This document shows, one piece after another, positions 1 to 4,988 of a stretch of 5,013 nt of DNA; the stretch's first letter is position 1; every line of letters starts with the position of its first letter. The notes beneath the pieces are model-generated. The model made no database searches and was not told the DNA's origin. It saw only the letters and a program-made list of their open reading frames with translations. Origin of the DNA: Rhodobacterales bacterium UBA3089 (GTDB lineage: Bacteria > Pseudomonadota > Alphaproteobacteria > Rhodobacterales > Rhodobacteraceae); NCBI GenBank assembly GCA_002367255.1, contig DFBD01000044.1, positions 1 to 5,013 on the forward strand, written 5' to 3'. The position numbers were made by a program, and so were the translations under genes.

Positions 1-85
1 CAGACCTGTCAACAGAAAATCTGAAGGTGGATTACGTGGCCGATTAAACATGGCTTCCATGTGAGGTGTAACCGCCGCATGACCC

Positions 86-505
86 GTGGCCGTGCGTGCC
101 GTCAAGCAAGCTTGGGAATTAGGCGATGTGGACAAGGCGGAAAAACTGATACGCAACCTGGCGCGGCGGTTCGAGCAGGAAGCACCCGACGTGTCCCGCT
201 CGATCCTCGAAGGCCTTGATGAAATCCTGACTATCGTCAGGCTGGGCTTGCCAATCAAATTGCGACGCTCACTGGCCAGCACCAATATCATCGAATCCAT
301 GAATAGCGCAATTCGCCAGGTCTGCCGGAACGTGAAGCGCTGGCGGGACGCGAAGATGGCTTTGCGATGGACCGCCGCAGGAATGTTTGAAGCTAGGATG
401 GGCTTTCGCCGTATCAAGGCCTGCAAGCAACTGCCCATTCTCAAGCAGGCCCTCGTTGAGCACCGCGAAAAGGTCGATCTTGACCAGATCAAGGACGCCG
501 CATAA
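86..505 (+). pseudogene. IS256/Mutator-family transposase, C-terminal fragment
   Basis: This is the last ~139 residues of a transposase whose family is normally about 400 residues long. The family signature is clear: STNIIESMNSAIRQ (residues 65-78) followed by CRNVKRWRDAKMALRWTAAG (80-99) and GFRR (106-109), the conserved C-terminal block of IS256/Mutator enzymes. The Glu in NIIES is usually taken as the last acidic residue of the DDE triad. The first two Asp residues and the DNA-binding N-terminus are absent. In this frame there are stops at 62-64 and 80-82, so the GTG at 86 is only the first possible start after a stop and not a believable true start. Homology appears to begin around residue 8 (KQAWELGDVDKAEKL). 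The fragment cannot transpose by itself. It marks an old IS insertion truncated on its left side. Family assignment is sure; the cause of truncation is inferred. Confidence 0.88.
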
Positions 506-530
506 CCTCTCAACAAGCAGCGCCGCACAG

Positions 531-560
531 GCAAGTTTCAACATCAAACGGGACATTCCC
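531..560 (+). mobile_element. Probable right end (terminal inverted repeat) of the IS256-family element
   Basis: About 25-55 bases after the transposase stop lies a sequence ending in ACGGGACATTCCC, the position where an IS256-family element should end. Related elements have a terminal repeat of roughly this form (GGGA-type end). The left partner is not in the window, so the exact boundary and any target duplication cannot be confirmed. The next gene's ribosome binding site begins only 9 bases beyond. Confidence 0.45.
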
Positions 561-583
561 TAATTAATGAGGAGTGGCATTTA

Positions 584-919
584 ATGAGAATCGTTTTCGT
601 AATAGCTATCGCAGTTTCGGCAACTCGAGTCTTCGCCAATGATGTTTGGCCTGACCGGGAAATATGCCGAGCAGCAACTAAGACCTACTTTTGGCTCAAA
701 TACTTACCTTCCGATGCACCTGACCAAGGGAATTACATGGGATTTCGAAGCGCAAAACAGAATTACTATACTTGCCGTGTCGATGTCGACGTCGCAGATT
801 TCAAATGGATAAACAAGTCGTCTGAGAAAATGCGCAGCCGAAGCACGGAAATTGAAATCGATGGAAGCAATCTTACCATCAAAAGTGACATGAAAACGGA
901 AAGCTTCACAAGCGACTAA
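584..919 (+). CDS. Small exported protein of unknown function
   Basis: A 111-residue protein with a Sec signal peptide: MR, then a hydrophobic core (VFVIAIAV, 4-11) and a likely cleavage after VFA at residue 18, leaving a mature periplasmic protein of about 93 residues. A good Shine-Dalgarno (GAGGAG, 569-574) sits 9 bases before the ATG, which fixes the start. The mature part has exactly two cysteines, C28 in EICRAATKTYF and C64 in YYTCRVD, so one disulfide is possible. The arrangement ICRAA...-CRVD-...-IEIDGSNLTIK resembles short alphaproteobacterial exported proteins of unknown function that I recognise only loosely. It lies just outside the IS right end, so its native promoter may have been replaced. 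No catalytic motif is visible; I do not assign a function. Confidence 0.75.
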   Translation: MRIVFVIAIAVSATRVFANDVWPDREICRAATKTYFWLKYLPSDAPDQGNYMGFRSAKQNYYTCRVDVDVADFKWINKSSEKMRSRSTEIEIDGSNLTIKSDMKTESFTSD

Positions 920-1005
920 AAGTCAGCTTAGCCTTGGGTGTAAGCGCAAAGAGCGTATTCAAGCCGGGAAACGGTGGAGGGGCTGTCCTTCCCAGAGGGG
1001 AAACA

Positions 1006-1347
1006 ATGAAATTGAAGTTTTTTTTCAGTGCTGTAGTTGCCATCACACTAGCCGCGCCTGCCTCGGCGCATGACGAACCTGTTTTCGTCTCGTGCAAGTT
1101 CGAGCGACTTCCGCTTATGCAGTTCATCTTCCGGGGCACATCGGCCGACGGCACTAGCACGGTTCAGATCGGGAACGATACTCCATTAACGCTCTCCATC
1201 GGGTCGATGTTCATGTCAGCCACTGATGAGAAGACTGGTACTCTCTATCAGTATGTGCTCCGTGTGCCCGCAAATGTAGACGTCCGGCACCAAGGTGCCA
1301 GCGATCCTCAGAACTTCTACGGCGAGTGCATTTCTAGCTTAAGATGA
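1006..1347 (+). CDS. Small exported protein of unknown function
   Basis: A 113-residue protein. The ATG at 1006 is preferred over upstream in-frame starts because it begins a textbook signal peptide (KLK, hydrophobic core FFFSAVVAITLAAP, cleavage after ASA at residue 21) and has a Shine-Dalgarno (AGAGGGG, 994-1000) five bases upstream. The mature protein of ~92 residues starts HDEPVFVSC and has two cysteines, C30 near the N-terminus and C108 near the C-terminus, which could clamp the chain as one disulfide. The middle (FRGTSADGTSTVQIGNDTPLTL, then YQYVLRVP) alternates hydrophobic and polar residues, as expected for a small beta-sheet fold. It is 86 bases after the preceding exported-protein gene on the same strand and could be cotranscribed. 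Unrecognised family; a periplasmic location is the only firm inference. Confidence 0.75.
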   Translation: MKLKFFFSAVVAITLAAPASAHDEPVFVSCKFERLPLMQFIFRGTSADGTSTVQIGNDTPLTLSIGSMFMSATDEKTGTLYQYVLRVPANVDVRHQGASDPQNFYGECISSLR

Positions 1348-1424
1348 AGATAAAGAAGGCCCATGCGGGAAAGCTCCGGCGATGAAAGTATGAGGCCACC
1401 CGTTACTTGAACTGCCAACAACGA

Positions 1425-1468
1425 CACCTCTGAAATGAGGTCCTCTCACCTCCCTGCGTCAGCAGGGA
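1425..1468. repeat. Cluster of short alternating hairpins downstream of the exported-protein gene
   Basis: CACCTC (1425-1430), GAGGT (1437-1441) and CACCTC (1447-1452) are arranged so that the middle arm can pair with either side, giving two mutually exclusive 5-bp hairpins. They are followed by a perfect 7-bp hairpin, TCCCTGC-GTCA-GCAGGGA (1451-1468). No T-run follows, so it is not a convincing intrinsic terminator. It may be IS-derived or act at the RNA level. Otherwise the stretch 1348-1518 shows no gene. Confidence 0.4.
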
Positions 1469-1518
1469 ATGACGCCCACTGCAATGGCCAAAGAGCTGAA
1501 GATTGAACGGTCGTCAAG

Positions 1519-1571
1519 CAAAGTGTCTATCCCTGAGAGAGGGGGATGTTCCGATGTCTGTTGACACTTTG
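1519..1571. mobile_element. IS-end-like inverted repeat, possible insertion-sequence remnant
   Basis: A perfect 9-bp inverted repeat, CAAAGTGTC (1519-1527) and GACACTTTG (1563-1571), encloses 35 bases. Both arms contain the TGTC/GACA end typical of several IS families (for example IS21-like elements, which carry multiple terminal repeats). The block continues without other identity to about 1690, where the integrase remnant begins on the opposite strand, so it may be the end of an element that cut the integrase. No transposase is recognisable here; family assignment is not possible by eye. Confidence 0.35.
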
Positions 1572-1615
1572 ATTTAGGGTGGCGTTGCTTCCCCTGAGCC
1601 GTAATCTCGGGGCGT

Positions 1616-1888
1616 TCAAGCCAAAAAGAAAGCAACACCATGGAAAAGTCTACCACATCCAGCGGTGCGCAAGAACGTCCGAGCCAGGCCCGTTTCCGGC
1701 CAGCGCCCAATGGTCATGCGCCGTTGCCGCCCAGCGCTGCGGTAATCAATGGTAAACGCCCGGCTGCCGGACCGATAGATGCAGATGGCAAAGCCCCGCA
1801 CCTCGGTATCGAATATCTGGTAGTCCTTGCCCTTAATGGGTTCGGCCTCCCGTACGGACTTTTCGTTCAATCGTATACGCTTGGGCAT
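1616..1888 (-). pseudogene. Tyrosine integrase (DUF4102-type), truncated N-terminal fragment
   Basis: Reads leftwards from an ATG at 1888 (Shine-Dalgarno AAGGGAGGG on the - strand, 1893-1901; an upstream TTG at 1906 is less likely). Residues 1-65 match the N-terminal DNA-binding domain of phage/genomic-island integrases: MPKRIRLNEKSVREAEP, then DTEVRGFAICIYRSGSRAF, then RRMTIGRWPE. In intact proteins GRWPE is followed by a helix of the type SVTAAREEAK and about 300 more residues, including the core-binding and catalytic domain with the R-H-R-Y residues. Here homology stops at about position 1694, and the remaining 25 residues (TGLARTF... to the stop at 1616) do not belong to the family. All catalytic residues are therefore missing. 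The fragment shows that an integrative element once recombined here. It points away from the SLATT-RT operon, a common layout at an island end. Confidence 0.85.
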
Positions 1889-2237
1889 GAAACGCCCTCC
1901 CTTCAATCATGACATGAGGCGTAGATTCGCGCTCTTATCAAGCCTGGCATGAACCAAGGGGTGGCGGGGTGGCGCAGGGTGGCACTCATTTGGCAAGGGG
2001 CGTGCCACCCCTGTGTTTTATGGTGTTTGAGAGGGTTTTTGTGATTTCTGGGTGTAAGCCTCGGCCCAAAGAGAACCTTGCGCAGAAATCGAAATGCCGC
2101 ACTGCAGCTTCTTGAAAGCGGGCATCCGAGAAATGGATTCAGCGCTTGATTGTCTGGCCCATTGTATGGCCAACATCGTCACAGAGGACTAAAGTCGTCG
2201 GAAGGGATTTCCCAGCCAATGGAAGGATCAGTGCACT
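1889..2237. other. Gene-free stretch between integrase start and small gene
   Basis: No convincing gene is seen on either strand. It contains the integrase ribosome binding site (1893-1901), the GGGGTGGC repeat cluster described separately, and a short inverted repeat TGGCC (2155-2159)/GGCCA (2168-2172). Between a site of this kind and an integrase start one would expect attP/attL arm sites and the integrase promoter, but I cannot place a core att sequence or a good promoter, and no tRNA is visible. Confidence 0.6.
1958..2011. repeat. GGGGTGGC repeat cluster beside the integrase (candidate arm-type or regulatory sites)
   Basis: Two perfect tandem copies of GGGGTGGC (1958-1965, 1966-1973) are followed by a third related copy GGGTGGCAC (1977-1985), which has a perfect 9-bp inverted partner GTGCCACCC (2002-2010). 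The cluster lies 70-120 bases upstream of the integrase start codon. Direct repeats in this position are typical of integrase arm-binding sites or of repressor operators controlling int. The inverted pair could also form a hairpin with a 16-base loop, weakly T-rich after it on the + strand. The repeats are seen directly; the role is inference. Confidence 0.5.
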
Positions 2238-2504
2238 ATGGAGTATGTTGTCGTAGGTGTGTCGAGCAGGGCCAGAACGATCAATCGTCTCGCGCCTCGG
2301 CCCGACGGCCGGTTCGTGCTGATCCACCCGGATGTACCGTCTCAAGAGCGCCATCACGCTGCTAACTATACTTGGGCAACCACAATCTACGAGGCTGTTG
2401 CATACATCCGAGACGGATATCATGCACGCATGGTGAATGTCGAAAATGAGCAAGCAGAAGACGTAATCATCAACGGAAATATCAAGATCTGGGAGTTTCC
2501 CTGA
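2238..2504 (+). CDS. Small orphan protein of unknown function
   Basis: An 88-residue soluble protein without signal peptide or membrane segment. It begins MEYVVVGVSSRARTINRL, a beta-strand-like hydrophobic start, and ends VIINGNIKIWEFP. Internal landmarks are FVLIHPDVP (26-34), a His pair in QERHHA (37-42), TWATTIYEAVAYIRDGYHAR (45-64), which looks like a helix, and VNVENE (66-71). This regular alternation and the good start context (GGAAGG, 2221-2226, 11 bases before ATG) make it more likely real than the overlapping frames. It lies between the integrase remnant and the SLATT-RT operon on the same strand as the latter, with about 270 bases between. I do not recognise the family; it could be cargo of the same island. 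Confidence 0.6.
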   Translation: MEYVVVGVSSRARTINRLAPRPDGRFVLIHPDVPSQERHHAANYTWATTIYEAVAYIRDGYHARMVNVENEQAEDVIINGNIKIWEFP

Positions 2505-2506
2505 CG

Positions 2507-2692
2507 GCGCTAGCTGATCCTTCGGCCGGGTATCTCCACGCCGTGGTGCGGTGGTGCATCATTCCGAACATTCGCTGCAGATGCGAAGGCTTGGCGGTTT
2601 GAATTACACGAAGGGCGCTAGTCGACGCGGTTGATTTCACCCAAAAAGATACCTACTTAATGAAGGTGTGCGGGCGGAGCGCTTTGCGCTAG
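2507..2692 (+). repeat. Three direct copies of GCGCTAG
   Basis: The 7-mer GCGCTAG occurs at 2507-2513, 2615-2621 and 2686-2692. The first two copies extend leftwards to GGCGCTAG, and the last two extend rightwards to GCGCTAGT. I saw no further copy elsewhere in the window. The first copy starts three bases after the stop codon of the preceding gene, and the last lies in the 3' side of a hairpin (2678-2690) of the putative leader RNA. A protein-binding site or a relic of duplication are both possible. Confidence 0.5.
2631..2661 (+). promoter_or_regulatory. Weak candidate promoter for the leader RNA and SLATT-RT operon
   Basis: TTGATT (2631-2636) as -35 and CTTAAT (2656-2661, four of six consensus bases) as -10, with a longer than ideal 19-base spacer. 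The segment 2640-2662 is the most A/T-rich part of the intergenic region, and transcription would start near 2668, just before the first stem-loop. The match is weak, and the real promoter could lie elsewhere between 2505 and 2700. Confidence 0.25.
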
Positions 2693-2776
2693 TTCCCAAT
2701 GCAGGGACTAAACTTAAAGCATGGGTCTCTGTGCCCAGCATTTGCTATCTCTAAACGCCGTTTAGGGTTCTAAACT
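2668..2776 (+). ncRNA. Putative structured leader or non-coding RNA of the RT system
   Basis: Consecutive short stem-loops fill the space before the SLATT gene: AGCGC-TTT-GCGCT (2678-2690); AGTTCCC/GGGACT with one bulged T (2691-2709); AGCA-TGGG paired with CCCA and, after a five-base bulge, TGCT (2718-2746); and the CTAAAC/GTTTAG pair (2751-2775). No credible ORF covers the stretch. Several defence-associated RT systems rely on a non-coding RNA encoded next to the RT, which makes this the obvious candidate. The short linker TAAACTTAAA (2709-2718) between two stems is discussed as a possible template. Ends are guessed from structure, and it may instead be just the 5' leader of the operon mRNA. 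Confidence 0.4.
2750..2776 (+). promoter_or_regulatory. Switch-like alternating hairpin covering the SLATT ribosome binding site
   Basis: TCTAAAC (2750-2756), GTTTAG (2760-2765) and TCTAAAC (2769-2775) allow two exclusive hairpins: CTAAAC-GCC-GTTTAG or GTTTAG-GGTT-CTAAAC. The only Shine-Dalgarno-like bases in front of the GTG start at 2777 (AGGG, 2764-2767) belong to the middle arm and its loop, so either fold would hide part of it. This suggests restrained or conditional translation of the membrane effector. The pairing is read directly; regulation is inference. Confidence 0.4.
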
Positions 2777-3394
2777 GTGAAATTATTACGTCCGCACACA
2801 CCGGAAGAAAACGCCGTGGAAATGAAACCTGATCCTCTAGGAAATCTTTGGATAACATGCCACGTGCGCATGGATGCGCATGCAAAATATCTTCGCATTG
2901 ATAGATTGTCGCACATTCTCCTAACGCTGTACTCCGTCGCGTTACTCGGGTTTTCCGTGTTTTCGAAGCATTGGGAAAACACCTCAATTGGTCCATACAT
3001 TTCCGACATATCTGTAATTCTATCGCTTAGCGTGCTGTGTGCCTCCCTTGTGGTCTGGGGGCTTGGTTTCAGTGAAAAGGCGCGAGACCATAGGGATTGT
3101 TACTTGGCACTCCAAAAGCTGTATGACGAGCAAAGTGACGATGCAGAGAAGAAAGACCGCTATCAGGACATTCTCGAAAAATACCCTAACCACAGCGGAC
3201 TCGACTATGAGCGGTTCTTGTTTAGGAAGTTGCACATTGAGAAGGGCGAGTTGGTCGGATCAAGTGGCCCCAAGACAATGCCCTTGGGGAGGTCGGTAAT
3301 ATACTTGGCAATGGAACTGGTATCGTTTCTTGTTCTTGCAGCGGTGGCACTTTCACCGGCAATCGTAATCGCGGTTATCTATGCCTACGCCTGA
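2777..3394 (+). CDS. SLATT-domain membrane protein, predicted effector of an RT defence system
   Basis: A 205-residue protein of the SLATT superfamily (two-transmembrane domain associated with SMODS/SLOG conflict systems), most like the subfamily coupled to reverse transcriptases. A predicted helix (about 20-43) precedes TM1 (about 45-62) and TM2 (about 76-98). Then follows a conserved soluble helix (KARDHRDCYLALQKLYDE, 101-118) and the hallmark YQDILEKYPNHSGLDYERFL (129-148; PNHS at 137-140). A third hydrophobic segment lies at about 173-203. The family is thought to oligomerise in the inner membrane and cause leakage and growth arrest when activated. It overlaps the RT gene by 14 bases. Start: GTG at 2777, directly after an in-frame TAA (2771-2773). 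An ATG at 2822 would remove 15 residues ahead of the domain and is a real alternative. Domain assignment is by motif recognition; toxicity is inferred from the family. Confidence 0.82.
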   Translation: MKLLRPHTPEENAVEMKPDPLGNLWITCHVRMDAHAKYLRIDRLSHILLTLYSVALLGFSVFSKHWENTSIGPYISDISVILSLSVLCASLVVWGLGFSEKARDHRDCYLALQKLYDEQSDDAEKKDRYQDILEKYPNHSGLDYERFLFRKLHIEKGELVGSSGPKTMPLGRSVIYLAMELVSFLVLAAVALSPAIVIAVIYAYA

Positions 3395-4739
3395 CCCAAG
3401 TCTTGTTTTTTCATCCACGTTTTCAGAGGAAAACCTTCTAAGAATTTTCAAGGAACGCATTTCTGAGGCGAAATTCACGGGTTTGGACGGCATTTCGGCA
3501 TCGGCGTTTTCCGATGACGCGGAGCGTGAAATAGAAACCGCCGTCAAAAAGGTTAGCTCGGGCCAGTACAAGTTCACGCGATATCGCGAGAAGCTGATAT
3601 TAAAGAACCACAGGAAACCACCAAGACAAATCGCAATACCTACCATCCGAGACGCGCTTGTCTTGCGTGCGCTATGTGATTATCTGACGGAATTTTTCGA
3701 TGATTGCCGCATGAAACCTCCCCACGACGTCATCAAAAGGGTGGCCTCTACCGCGAGTGCTGCGAAAGATTCTGACTGCTTCTTGCGAATGGATGTTGTG
3801 AATTTCTACCCTTCGATTGTGCACGATATCTTGCTGGCGCAGGTCTCGAGTCGTGTGACCGACCCGGCTGCATTGGCGCTGGTTTCCCTTGCTATTTCTA
3901 CACCGATTGGATTCGATGAAGTTGGTGAGAAAACCGTTGGTGTTCCGCAAGGCTTGAGTATCTCCAACATCCTATCAATGGTCTACCTTCGTGAATTCGA
4001 TGACGTGTTTTTGGGGACGCTAAAATACTATCGGTATGTGGATGACATCGTGATAGTGGACGGCTGTGGCGAAGTCGCCAACATCCATTCTGAGATTAAG
4101 CAATACCTAGACTCAAACCTAAGGCTTCAAACCCACCCATTGGGTGATGAAGGCGGTGGGAAAAGCATGATTTCGGTTGTGTCTGAGGGTACGGATTACC
4201 TTGGCTATCGCATATCTAGCTCGGGCTTGAGCATCCGTGATAAGTCCTACAAGAAGATGTTCAGGGCCATTGTGGGCTGCTTGAGAGCATTACGCGGCAC
4301 TGCGACTTCTGAACAGGTTCTTTGGCGTCTAAATCTCATTATTACCGGGTGTCGTTTTGAGGAACGTTCGGTGGGGTGGGTCCTTTTCTTTCGGCAATCT
4401 ACCGACATGGCTCAGTTCCACAGAATGGATGTTTTTGTGAAAAAGCAGCTAGGGATTTATGGCCTGAAGCATGAGCAAGGAAAGGTCAAAAGCTTCGTCA
4501 AATCCTATCGCGAGATCAGATATAACCGATCTGATACCAGCTATGTGCCAGACTTCGACACCTTCACCCTAGCCGACAAAATCCGCGTCATTTCATTGAT
4601 ACGAGGCGACTCCGAAGAACGGTTGGGGCGCATGGAACGATCAGAAATTAACGAACTCTATTGGTCGATTGTGCGTAGACAGGTTTCCAAGATGGAAAAG
4701 GAAACCGTGGATTTCGGAGCCAATTCCGGCGGATACTGA
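3381..4739 (+). CDS. Defence-associated reverse transcriptase (UG/DRT type, SLATT-coupled)
   Basis: A 452-residue RT with palm motifs in order: GLDGIS (34-39); the fingers segment RKPPRQIAIPTIRDALVLRAL (starting at 78); motif A FLRMDVVNFYPSI (134-146, D138); motif B GVPQGLSISNILS (187-199); motif C YYRYVDDIVIV (216-226, D221 and D222); a lysine-bearing motif D near GGGKS (258-262); and TDYLGYRIS (271-279) as motif E. All three catalytic Asp are present, so an active polymerase is expected. Residues ~285-440 form a thumb-like extension with LNLIITGCR and VGWVLFFRQSTD. There is no maturase/endonuclease domain as in group II introns and no retron NAXXH or VTG motif. Translation starts inside the SLATT gene (ATG 3381, 14-base overlap, no clear Shine-Dalgarno), implying translational coupling. 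Such RTs protect against phages, making cDNA that controls or is the trigger for the partner effector. Exact UG/DRT class not verified. Confidence 0.92.
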   Translation: MPTPDPSLVFSSTFSEENLLRIFKERISEAKFTGLDGISASAFSDDAEREIETAVKKVSSGQYKFTRYREKLILKNHRKPPRQIAIPTIRDALVLRALCDYLTEFFDDCRMKPPHDVIKRVASTASAAKDSDCFLRMDVVNFYPSIVHDILLAQVSSRVTDPAALALVSLAISTPIGFDEVGEKTVGVPQGLSISNILSMVYLREFDDVFLGTLKYYRYVDDIVIVDGCGEVANIHSEIKQYLDSNLRLQTHPLGDEGGGKSMISVVSEGTDYLGYRISSSGLSIRDKSYKKMFRAIVGCLRALRGTATSEQVLWRLNLIITGCRFEERSVGWVLFFRQSTDMAQFHRMDVFVKKQLGIYGLKHEQGKVKSFVKSYREIRYNRSDTSYVPDFDTFTLADKIRVISLIRGDSEERLGRMERSEINELYWSIVRRQVSKMEKETVDFGANSGGY

Positions 4740-4771
4740 ATTCGTGATGCCACTGAGAGATTGTACTGTGT

Positions 4772-4807
4772 GAACGCCCGTTCTGAAGGGATTGCCTGGC
4801 GTCTTTT
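4772..4807 (+). terminator. Weak intrinsic terminator candidate after the RT gene
   Basis: GAACGCC (4772-4778, one bulged A) can pair with GGCGTC (4798-4803), immediately followed by TTTT (4804-4807). The 19-base loop and short T-run make it weak, but it is the only stem-plus-T arrangement seen in the 70 bases after the RT stop codon. Confidence 0.3.
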
Positions 4808-4812
4808 ATGCT

Positions 4813-4836
4813 GGCAGGGAATGATCGCTTCCCGCC
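4813..4836. repeat. Stable hairpin downstream of the RT gene
   Basis: GGC-A-GGGAA (4813-4821) pairs with TTCCCGCC (4829-4836) as an 8-bp stem with one bulged A and the loop TGATCGC. There is no T-run after it on either strand. It could stabilise the 3' end of the operon mRNA, form part of a downstream non-coding RNA, or be unrelated to the operon. Confidence 0.45.
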
Positions 4837-4926
4837 CTTGGTGTCGTGGAATTGGGCTGGCTAGATGTCTGGGTTTGAGGAGCATCGCTTGGCCCGTTCG
4901 ATTTATTGGTGTCCCAGATTGGGGGT

Positions 4927-4988
4927 GCAAGACGCATGCGGAAGTCTTGCGAATGGTCAAAACGCTTATGATTGTCGGAATTTCGCAA
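4927..4988. repeat. Overlapping inverted repeats in the right intergenic region
   Basis: GCAAGAC (4927-4933) and GTCTTGC (4944-4950) form a perfect 7-bp stem with a 10-base loop. The right arm overlaps TTGCGAA (4947-4953), which has its own perfect partner TTCGCAA (4982-4988). The two structures compete for the same bases. No gene is convincing in 4740-5013 on either strand, so this may be regulatory sequence for a gene beyond the window or a further RNA. Confidence 0.4.

Noticed and set aside
934..1005. Upstream extension of the second exported protein
   Set aside because: It would bury the signal peptide behind 24 unrelated residues; the ATG at 1006 has its own Shine-Dalgarno and an ideal signal sequence.
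1640..1912. Open + strand frame (90 residues) starting with a good-looking ATG
   Set aside because: From about 1694 onward it is exactly antisense to the well-recognised integrase domain, and the product has Pro/Ala-rich shadow composition. Only its first ~17 codons could belong to another gene, which I cannot identify.
1958..2011. CRISPR-like or intrinsic terminator reading of the GGGGTGGC cluster
   Set aside because: Repeats are 8-9 bases with no spacers of constant length, and the hairpin lacks a proper T-run and has no upstream + strand gene to terminate.
2139..2453. Minus-strand open frame opposite the small gene at 2238
   Set aside because: No ribosome binding site, no recognisable motifs, and it mirrors the better supported + strand gene.
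2761..2767. TTTAGGG-like telomere repeat unit before the SLATT gene
   Set aside because: A single partial copy inside a hairpin arm; the context is bacterial and no tandem array exists.
3381..4739. RT as a retron or group II intron protein
   Set aside because: No maturase X/endonuclease domain or intron RNA structure, no retron NAXXH or VTG motif and no msr/msd-like inverted repeat; the overlapping SLATT partner points to a DRT-type system.
4658..4988. Two minus-strand open frames downstream of and overlapping the RT end
   Set aside because: Low-complexity polar products (runs of Q, T, S, P, R) without family motifs, one overlapping the RT 3' end, and the stretch is better explained by hairpins.
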